Source: B1 sp034439755
GTDB lineage: Bacteria > Bacteroidota > Bacteroidia > UKL13-3
Direction: 5' to 3'
DNA length: 64,000 nucleotides
Assembly (NCBI GenBank): GCA_034439755.1
Contig: JAWXAZ010000103.1
Coordinates: forward strand, 1 to 64,000
This document shows positions 25,994 through 32,869 of the stretch, piece after piece; the first letter of the stretch is position 1, and each line of letters begins with the position of its first letter. Made by a program: the position numbers and the translations under genes. The notes beneath the pieces were generated by a model. That model made no database searches and was not told the DNA's origin. It worked only from the letters and a program-made list of their open reading frames with translations.

Positions 25994-27352
25994 CTACAAA
26001 TCAATCTTACTAAGATGAGCAGGCATTTCTTCGTAACGCAACATGGTTTCTAAAGATTCCTTGTTGCGAATTAAGTGTACTTTTTGATGCGCATCTATCA
26101 TCACCACATTAGGCCGCATTTGAATAAATTGCATCCACTGTGTCATGTTATACGCGCCAACTTTATGCACCACCACTTGATCGCCCTTGCTTAATAGCGG
26201 CAAGTTAACACTTTCTCTAATACAATCAATATTCATGCACAAAGGGCCGTAAACCACCATGTCTTCTGTGTGGTGCGAGAACTCTTGCGCAGGCGAAATC
26301 TTGTGGTTATACCAAAAAGCAGTAAACAATAGGTTCACCCCAAAATCCATAATGGTTGCCCTTCTACCATCGCTTAACCGTTTGGTGGCAATCACAGAAC
26401 CCAATAAATACCCTGCATCGTCTATCAAAGCCCTGCCTGTTTCTAAATACAAAGTTGGCAATTCATTCTGTTTGAACCCAAAATTTAAAATGGTGGTAGA
26501 AATTGCTTCGGCGTAATCTTCCATACTCGGAATAATATCTGGCCCTTGTAAATAACTTCCCTTTAAAGTATTGGCCGATGCAAACCCGCCACCCAAATCG
26601 AGGTATTGAATGGCTTTGCTCCACTTATTTTTGATGTTCATAGCCAAATCGCACAGCTTCCAAGCAGCAGTAGCGTATGCACCCGCGCTTAACATATAAG
26701 TTCCAATATGGCTGTGCAGTCCGTTTAACGCTAACAAAGGTTCACTCATTATTTTGTTAATGGCGTTCCAAGCCTGACCATTTTCATAATTGAAACCAAA
26801 GCGATCCCACATAGGGTAAACACCCACATCCATGTTAACACGAATGGCAACAGAGGCCTTCATTTTAAGCTTTTGAACCACTTCAATAAGCATGTATAAT
26901 TCGTCGAAATGATCAATGTGAATCATCGATTTATTTTGCACCGCCAAGCTTAAATCTTCTTCCGATTTATCGGGCCCATTAAAAATAATTTTGTTTCCCG
27001 GAACCCCGTTTCCTAGGGCTTTTTTATATTCAAATATTGAAACCACTTCGGCCCATGCGCCCTCTTGGTGAAATACATTACACACCGCATTGAGGTAATT
27101 GGTTTTATAACTCCAGGCAAACTGCACCTTTGGATAACGTGTTTTAAACGCCCTTAATGCATTTTGGTAGTTTCTTCTAATTTGCTGTTCGCTAATTACA
27201 AATAAGGGCGAACCATAATCTTTTAATAACTCTTTTACGGCTACACCTTCAATATGCGTAACAGGTGCATACTCTGTGCGTGTGCCGAATTTATTCATGG
27301 TGCCGGTATTTAACTTTTGAATTACCGGTCTTTCGTATGTAAGTTTTGGCAT
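25994..27352 (-). CDS. Fold-type III PLP-dependent decarboxylase (DapDC/ODC/ADC-like)
   Basis: The 452-residue enzyme has the alanine-racemase-like barrel with the PLP lysine in AWSYKTNY (near residue 82), HSHIGTYM, DLGGGFA (phosphate grip), ETGRALIDDAGYLLG and the C-terminal GPLCMNIDCI containing the catalytic Cys, which is typical of diaminopimelate and related decarboxylases. The start MPKLTYERPVIQK is family-like. Substrate (DAP, ornithine, arginine or a carboxy-polyamine) cannot be told by eye. It lies between the ATP-grasp gene (75-base gap) and the transporter-M23 gene. A lysine-pathway LysA is usual elsewhere; the operon argues against plain LysA. Confidence 0.8.
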   Translation of the reverse strand: MPKLTYERPVIQKLNTGTMNKFGTRTEYAPVTHIEGVAVKELLKDYGSPLFVISEQQIRRNYQNALRAFKTRYPKVQFAWSYKTNYLNAVCNVFHQEGAWAEVVSIFEYKKALGNGVPGNKIIFNGPDKSEEDLSLAVQNKSMIHIDHFDELYMLIEVVQKLKMKASVAIRVNMDVGVYPMWDRFGFNYENGQAWNAINKIMSEPLLALNGLHSHIGTYMLSAGAYATAAWKLCDLAMNIKNKWSKAIQYLDLGGGFASANTLKGSYLQGPDIIPSMEDYAEAISTTILNFGFKQNELPTLYLETGRALIDDAGYLLGSVIATKRLSDGRRATIMDFGVNLLFTAFWYNHKISPAQEFSHHTEDMVVYGPLCMNIDCIRESVNLPLLSKGDQVVVHKVGAYNMTQWMQFIQMRPNVVMIDAHQKVHLIRNKESLETMLRYEEMPAHLSKIDL

Positions 27353-27427
27353 GTTAGAAATTTTATTTTTTATTATGAGTAGGCAAATTCATTCTTAATT
27401 TATTAGCTATTTATCCTTGCAGAATTA

Positions 27428-28477
27428 TTACAATTCGCCTAGCGTCGAAATTTTTTCATATTCAGAAATATTTACTATTTGATCAAAAGAATAACGCACA
27501 AATAGTTTACCATTTTCATAAGATTCAAAGGGCTTTACTTCTAGTCCCAAGGCCAATTTTACCAAAGCTTCTGGGTGATTCTGACCACAACCTACTGCTA
27601 AATAAACCCAAGCCGGAAAACGCGGATTCATCTCCAATAAATAGTAATCATTGTCTTTGGTTTTAATAAACTCGAGCTCACAACCACCACGCCATTTAGA
27701 ATTAGCAATTACCCTATTGGTTATATCAATAAGCTCTTCGTCGAGCAAAGAAACACCCGCCCAAGCTTTACCTTTATCGGTAATATACAATTTTCGCATG
27801 GGTACGGCCCCAATGCAATTGCCTTTTCCATCTCCAATGGCAGTAACATTTACCTCATTGCCAGAAACAAATTCTTGCAGAATAATGGGCAATCCCCACT
27901 TGTTAGAAATCTTGTGAAAGTAATTTACTGCTTGCTCGGGTGTGGCGGCAATGCTGGCATCATAGTACTTGCCTTTTACCACCAAAGGATAACCCAACTC
28001 ATTGCCCACCTTATTAATTTCTATGGGCGAATAAATCATTTTTGCCTTAGGCACCTTTACCCCATTCTTCTCGCCAAATTCGTATAAAACAGATTTGTGC
28101 CTCGACTCAAAAGTTTCCAAATCGGGCATAAAAGTACCTATTCCATATTCGGCTTTTAGGATCGAACCTAATTTAATAAAGCTATGCAACTCGGCATCAA
28201 AATTGGGTATAATTACATCCAATTTTTCTACCCCATGAATATAAGCCAAACGCTGCAACAAACTGTCCATGCCGCTCGATGGCAAGGGAATGGAATACGA
28301 TTTATCTACTAAATTGTGCATGTACAAACCGGGCTCCAAGTTCTCGTAGCTAAGTCCTATAATGCGCACCTCAAATTCTTGGCTCTCTTTGAGCGCCCTT
28401 ATAACCGGAATTCCTGGTCCGGGACTGTCAATATTATTTAGTCCAGAAACCGCAACGGTAATGCTGCGTTTAGTCAT
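27428..28477 (-). CDS. ATP-grasp ligase of unknown substrate
   Basis: The 349-residue protein has an N-terminal pre-ATP-grasp domain (ITVAVSGLNNIDSPGPGIPV) and an ATP-grasp core: YPLVVKGKYYDASIAATPEQ, PIILQEFVSGNEVNVTAIGD, and the Mg-binding end LLEMNPRFPAWVYLAVGCGQ, seen in carbamoyl-phosphate-synthase-like and carboxylate-amine ligases. This family couples an acid to an amine with ATP. The substrate is unknown. It overlaps the PqqD-like gene by eight bases, so the two are very likely translated together; the decarboxylase follows. Confidence 0.75.
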   Translation of the reverse strand: MTKRSITVAVSGLNNIDSPGPGIPVIRALKESQEFEVRIIGLSYENLEPGLYMHNLVDKSYSIPLPSSGMDSLLQRLAYIHGVEKLDVIIPNFDAELHSFIKLGSILKAEYGIGTFMPDLETFESRHKSVLYEFGEKNGVKVPKAKMIYSPIEINKVGNELGYPLVVKGKYYDASIAATPEQAVNYFHKISNKWGLPIILQEFVSGNEVNVTAIGDGKGNCIGAVPMRKLYITDKGKAWAGVSLLDEELIDITNRVIANSKWRGGCELEFIKTKDNDYYLLEMNPRFPAWVYLAVGCGQNHPEALVKLALGLEVKPFESYENGKLFVRYSFDQIVNISEYEKISTLGEL

Positions 28478-28718
28478 GACTTAAAAGCAATTGGTATGAA
28501 CCTAAAACTTGAAAGAAATCATTTAAATCCTTCTCAATGGTAGCCTCATCGGCCTCATATTTTTTGCTAATGCTTGCCACAATTTCTGCTTTGCTTTTAT
28601 CTTCTTTTAGCAAACGCACAATTTCTTGTCCCAAAGGATTAGTAGAAAAAGAATCTCCACTAAGTGGATTAAAGATAAAGCCGCTTTCGCTAACGGCAAT
28701 GTTTTTATTTAATTTCAT
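28470..28718 (-). CDS. PqqD-like small protein
   Basis: The 82 residues show the compact PqqD-like winged-helix pattern: VSESGFIFNPLSGDSFSTNP, then LGQEIVRLLKEDKSKAEIVA, then SISKKYEADEATIEKDLNDF. PqqD proteins deliver peptide substrates to maturases in peptide-modifying pathways, and relatives sit beside HPr-kinase-like genes. No radical-SAM gene or precursor peptide is seen here. It is the first gene of the minus-strand run and overlaps the ATP-grasp gene. Assignment rests on size and pattern, so it is moderate. Confidence 0.6.
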   Translation of the reverse strand: MKLNKNIAVSESGFIFNPLSGDSFSTNPLGQEIVRLLKEDKSKAEIVASISKKYEADEATIEKDLNDFFQVLGSYQLLLSHD

Positions 28719-28866
28719 ATAAAGCGGATAACAAAATTTTTTATATTAAAGTCAAACCTATTAATTAATCATGGTTAAAAATATGATTTATATTCTAAGA
28801 CGGTGAAACCCAACAAAACCCTCACATTTTGGAAAATGATGTTTATTGATTTCATTTGCTATAGAT

Positions 28867-30060
28867 ATGAGTAAAATAGAAAGGTTTAAAGCCGAAGCTA
28901 AAAATATTTCGAGCACGCTAATAGAAATAAGAAGGCATTTGCACAGCCATCCAGAACTTTCTTTTGAAGAGTATAACACGGTTGCATTTGTAAAAGAGCA
29001 ATTGTTAGCAATGGGCATCACCAAAATTAAGTCTTTGGCAAAAACGGGCTTGGAGGTGCTTATAGAAGGGCGCAACCCACAAAAGAAAGTGGTTGCCTTG
29101 CGCGCCGATATGGATGCATTGCCTATTGTGGAGGCAAATGATGTTCCTTATAAATCGCAAAATATTGGCGTAATGCATGCCTGCGGTCACGATGTGCATA
29201 CCACCTGTTTGCTAGGTGCGGCACTTTTGCTCAACCAATACAAAGATTCTTTTGAAGGTACCATTAAGCTAATTTTTCAACCAGGCGAAGAGAAACTACC
29301 CGGCGGTGCATCGCTCATGATTAAAGAAGGCGTATTAGAAAATCCCGCTGTCAACGCCATATTGGGTCAGCACGTAATGCCTTTAATACCCGTAGGAAAA
29401 ATTGGATTTAGAAGCGGTTTATACATGGCCAGTACCGATGAATTGTACGTAAAAGTAATTGGCAAAGGCGGTCACGGAGCCATGCCACATTTATGCATAG
29501 ACCCTGTGGCTGTAAGCGCGCAGCTTATAACGGCCCTGCAACAATTGGTGAGCAGAAGGGCCAATCCCATTATTCCAAGTGTATTGAGTTTTGGAAAAGT
29601 GATTGCCAACGGCGCCACCAATATAATACCCAACGAGGTGTACATGGAAGGCACTTTTAGAACCTTAGACGAAGCATGGAGAACCCAAGCACATGCCTTA
29701 TTGTTAAGCACCGCACAAGGTATTGCAGATAGTTTTGGCGCTAAAATAGCGTTTGAAATTAGAAAAGGATATCCTTTTTTAAAGAATGATCCAGAGGTTA
29801 CGGTTCGAACCAAAGCCGCTGCGACTGCTTATGTGGGCGCAGAGAATATTGTTGATTTGGATATCTGGATGGCAGCAGAAGATTTTGCATATTATTCTCA
29901 AGTTGCGCCTGCTTGTTTTTATAGGCTAGGAACCCGCAACGAAGCGCGTGGCATCATTTCAGGCGTACACACACCAACCTTCGATATAGATGAACAAGCT
30001 TTGGAAATTGGTGCTGGATTAATGGCCTATTTGGCTGTTGAAGAATTGGGTAATGGGTAA
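28867..30060 (+). CDS. M20-family metallo-amidohydrolase
   Basis: The protein resembles M20D amidohydrolases of the HipO/IAA-amino-acid hydrolase type, which cleave N-acyl amino acids. The family N-terminus RRHLHSHPELSFEEYNT is followed by metal-binding HACGHDVHTTCLLGAAL, QPGEEKLPGGAS (catalytic Glu), VIGKGGHGAMPH (dimer/lid) and AAEDFAYYSQVAPACFYRLG. I use the ATG at 28867; a TTG at 28846 in the same frame would add seven residues. It is divergent from the PqqD-like gene across about 150 bases. The acyl substrate is not known. Confidence 0.88.
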   Translation: MSKIERFKAEAKNISSTLIEIRRHLHSHPELSFEEYNTVAFVKEQLLAMGITKIKSLAKTGLEVLIEGRNPQKKVVALRADMDALPIVEANDVPYKSQNIGVMHACGHDVHTTCLLGAALLLNQYKDSFEGTIKLIFQPGEEKLPGGASLMIKEGVLENPAVNAILGQHVMPLIPVGKIGFRSGLYMASTDELYVKVIGKGGHGAMPHLCIDPVAVSAQLITALQQLVSRRANPIIPSVLSFGKVIANGATNIIPNEVYMEGTFRTLDEAWRTQAHALLLSTAQGIADSFGAKIAFEIRKGYPFLKNDPEVTVRTKAAATAYVGAENIVDLDIWMAAEDFAYYSQVAPACFYRLGTRNEARGIISGVHTPTFDIDEQALEIGAGLMAYLAVEELGNG

Positions 30061-30529
30061 TATAAACAACATGAAATACAGGCTAATTTTATTTTTACTA
30101 ATTAATTTTGGAGCACTTGCTTTGGGCGGATTCTTTACTGGCAAGGGCGTTACTTCAGAGTGGTATAATGGTTTGTTAAAAGCGCCATGGACTCCGCCAG
30201 GTTGGGTATTTGGTTTTGCATGGACCACCATTATGATTTGCTTTAGTGTTTACATGGCATTTTTATGGCCCTCAATAGATAATAAGACCTTTATTGTTGC
30301 CGTATACGGTATTCAATGGATATTAAATGTGGCTTGGAATCCTGCCTTCTTTTATTTTCATCATGTTTCTTTAGGACTGATCATAATTTCTGCATTAACA
30401 ATGCTTGTAGGCTATTTTCTAGTTTCATTTTGGCCGCAGTTAAAATATAAATCATGGCTCATAGTTCCATACTTTTTATGGCTCATCATTGCCACCTCTT
30501 TAAATGGCTATATATTTTTAAATAATTGA
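30053..30529 (+). CDS. TspO/MBR family membrane protein
   Basis: This is a five-helix TspO (translocator/benzodiazepine-receptor) protein, a family that binds porphyrins and sterol-like ligands in the membrane. The signature WYNGLLKAPWTPPGWVFGFAW and the downstream helices (IQWILNVAWNPAFFYFHH) are present. The start at 30053 overlaps the M20 stop by eight bases; an alternative ATG at 30071 would begin MKYRLILF and fits the first helix equally well. Co-transcription with the M20 hydrolase is likely. Confidence 0.85.
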   Translation: MGNINNMKYRLILFLLINFGALALGGFFTGKGVTSEWYNGLLKAPWTPPGWVFGFAWTTIMICFSVYMAFLWPSIDNKTFIVAVYGIQWILNVAWNPAFFYFHHVSLGLIIISALTMLVGYFLVSFWPQLKYKSWLIVPYFLWLIIATSLNGYIFLNN

Positions 30530-30647
30530 GGCATCAATAGTTGGCGCAAACATCGGAAATAAAAAAATAAGTTAGAAAAAGCTGTCGTTATGGCAATAAC
30601 TGTTTTTGCACATTGAGAAGTTAAGAATAAAACTAAGATTTAAGTAA

Positions 30648-30941
30648 ATGACAACAAACAAAATTACCATAGAAGCCATTGTTATGGCCAATCCAAAGAA
30701 AGTATGGGATTATTATTTCCAGCCAAATTAGATTACACAATGGAACTTTGCCAATCCCAGTTGGCATTGCCTAAGAGCAGAAAATGACCTTACAATTGGA
30801 GGTAAATACTTGGCAAGAATGGAGGCAAAAGATGGCAGTTTTGGGTTTAATTTCGACTTCACATACGCCGAATTGGCCTTTGGCGAGAAATTTACTTATA
30901 CCATGTCTCATAATAGAGAAGTGAAAGTAAGTTTGCCTTAA
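30648..30941 (+). pseudogene. Broken SRPBCC (AHSA1-like) gene
   Basis: Reading from ATG 30648 gives TIEAIVMANPKKVWDYYFQP, then an in-frame TAG at 30729-30731, then on to ITQWNFANPSWHCLRAENDL and KYLARMEAKDGSFGFNFDF. The family usually continues about 45 residues further, but this frame ends at 30941 in VKVSLP. One nonsense codon plus a truncated C-terminus make it a pseudogene. The intact family binds small ligands or serves in stress response. Confidence 0.8.
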
Positions 30942-30961
30942 TTATTTTTCTCATTTCAATC

Positions 30962-31598
30962 ATGTCAAAAACAGTCAATACAGCTATAAAAAGAATCAGA
31001 AAAAGCATCTGGCTTGGGCTAATTTTATTGCTTGTTTTTGCCTGTCAGAAACAAAAAAGCACTCCAATAACAACGCCTCCATCTAGCTTTGCCAAAGGTG
31101 CCGCCATTAGCTGGGTGAGCGAGATGGAAGAATAAGGCATACAATTTTATAACCAAGCTGGCGCAAAGCAAGACCTTATAAGCATCCTTAAAAACTTAGG
31201 CATGCATACCATTCGCATAAGAGCTTGGGTCGACCCGAAAAATGGCTATAACGATACTGCAGATTTGCTAAAAAAGCCCTAAAAGCAAAAGCATTGGGCA
31301 TGCGTATTCCTATTTGCATTCATTATAGCGATGCCTGTGCCCACCCAGGAAACCAAACCAGAGCCTTGGCAGGGTTTAACCTTAAACGCACTAAACGATT
31401 CTTTAAAAAACTTTACCCTTAATTTAATGCAAGCGCTAAAAGCTGCGGAGATAGAACCAGAGTGGGTGCAAATAGGTAACGAAACCAACGATAGATTTCT
31501 TTGGCCAGGTGGAAGCCCACAACAACTGGAACGGCTATACTTTGGGAGCTTTTAACAATATAGGTAAACCAACGGCTGCCCTACATGCTTTTTATTAA
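30962..31598 (+). pseudogene. Decayed GH53 arabinogalactan endo-beta-galactanase
   Basis: After an ATG at 30962 the frame encodes a lipoprotein-like start (IRKSIWLGLILLLVFACQKQ, lipobox LVFAC). GAAISWVSEMEE then runs into a stop near 31132. Beyond it come GIQFYNQAGAKQDLISILKN and HTIRIRAWVDPKNGYND. A frameshift near 31275 leads to a different frame with ALGMRIPICIHYSDACAHPG, then to one with IEPEWVQIGNETNDRFLWPG (the acid/base Glu motif). A further junction leads to YTLGAFNNIGKPTAALHAFY and a stop at 31596. GH53 enzymes cleave beta-1,4-galactan; the middle of the domain is deleted. Confidence 0.8.
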
Positions 31599-31650
31599 TT
31601 TATCGCAAAATAGAACGTAATATTGATCCTCATAAAAAAAGGCGAAAATT

Positions 31651-32025
31651 ATGAAAGAAATAAAACCCATCAACATCCAAGAAAAATTTTCTTTATTCAA
31701 CAAGGTCTGGACACCTCATATCATTGGCGAATTAAACGGTCAATATGTAAAACTTTGCAAGCTAAAAAACGAATTTGTGTGGCATAGTCACCAACATGAA
31801 GACGAACTTTTTATGGTATTTAAAGGCACCCTTCTGATGGACTTTAGAGATGGCAAAACTGTAGAAGTGAAAGAAGGCGAAATTTTAATTGTACCCAAGG
31901 GTGTTGAGCACAGACCGCATACCAATGGAGAAATAGTGTTTAATTTATTGTTTGAACCAAAAGACACGCAGCATACCGGTGATACAAAAAGCGACCTAAC
32001 CAATAATGACCAAGATTGGATTTAA
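31651..32025 (+). CDS. Cupin domain protein
   Basis: The 124-residue single cupin has metal-ligand motifs: HSHQHEDELFMVFKGTLLMD (G(X)5HXH(X)3,4E(X)6G) and KEGEILIVPKGVEHRPHTNG (G(X)5PXG(X)2H(X)3N). Such proteins are small enzymes or ligand-binding proteins with a bound metal. No specific substrate can be named. It stands just after the GH53 remnant, with about 290 bases to the glutathione peroxidase gene. Confidence 0.8.
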   Translation: MKEIKPINIQEKFSLFNKVWTPHIIGELNGQYVKLCKLKNEFVWHSHQHEDELFMVFKGTLLMDFRDGKTVEVKEGEILIVPKGVEHRPHTNGEIVFNLLFEPKDTQHTGDTKSDLTNNDQDWI

Positions 32026-32318
32026 GTTACTTTGTAGGCGTTAAAAAAAAAGAGTCCATCTTTACCCGCCAAGTGCCGGCAGAGTGCATTATCATAAATA
32101 AACTAGCCAAAAGCGAAAGGGCTTTCAGCTAAGCATTTTTTATAAAAATTAATTCAATATTCAATGGGAAAAACTTTTAACCATACTTGTTGTTGTTTGA
32201 AGAGATTACAACAAAATTGCAATGGAAAGAAATGTTATAATGAATATTATAACAATGGTGAAGGCAGGTAACCAATTCTGTAAAAATAAACAATAAGCTA
32301 TAAAATAATTAAATAAAC
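32026..32318. other. 293-base intergenic region, no feature recognised
   Basis: The region is AT-rich with no supported coding frame, tRNA or clear terminator. Short direct and inverted AT repeats are present, as expected by chance. The upstream end is probably the termination region of the cupin gene. Confidence 0.3.
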
Positions 32319-32795
32319 ATGCAATTCTACGATTTAAACGCCCTCGATATTCATGGAAATAAAGTAGAAATGAGTCAGTTTAAAGGTAAGGTTATTCTGG
32401 TTGTAAACACCGCAACCCAATGCGGGTTAACGCCACAGTTAACTGGATTAGAATATCTACACAAAAAATACCAGGATAAAGGTCTCATCATTTTGGGGTT
32501 TCCTTGCAATCAATTTGGTTCGCAAGAGCCAGGAGAAAATAAGGACATCAATCAAACTTGTCAAATAAATTATGGTGTTAGCTTTCTGCTTTTTGCCAAA
32601 ATAAATGTGAACGGCAAACTTACACACCCTGTTTTTGCTTATTTAAAAAAACAACTTGGCGGACTAATCACCAATGATCTTAAGTGGAACTTTACCAAAT
32701 TTTTGATAGACAAAAACGGCAAACCCATTAAAAGATTTGCCCCAACTAAGAAACCAATTAGCATAGAACCATACTTAGTTAAGCTTTTAGGGTAA
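32319..32795 (+). CDS. Glutathione peroxidase-family thiol peroxidase
   Basis: The 158-residue protein matches the bacterial Gpx/BsaA family, which reduces peroxides using thioredoxin-like donors. The peroxidatic Cys is in NTATQCGLTPQL (near residue 35). Gln and Trp-Asn of the catalytic set are in ILGFPCNQFGSQEPG and LKWNFTKFLIDKNG. The family has Cys in place of selenocysteine here. No signal peptide. It sits alone. Confidence 0.93.
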   Translation: MQFYDLNALDIHGNKVEMSQFKGKVILVVNTATQCGLTPQLTGLEYLHKKYQDKGLIILGFPCNQFGSQEPGENKDINQTCQINYGVSFLLFAKINVNGKLTHPVFAYLKKQLGGLITNDLKWNFTKFLIDKNGKPIKRFAPTKKPISIEPYLVKLLG

Positions 32796-32869
32796 TACCC
32801 ATTGTAATACACATGCTAATTGTTTACAATTAATTGGGATTTATTCTTCTTATGTTTTAAGTTCGAAAC

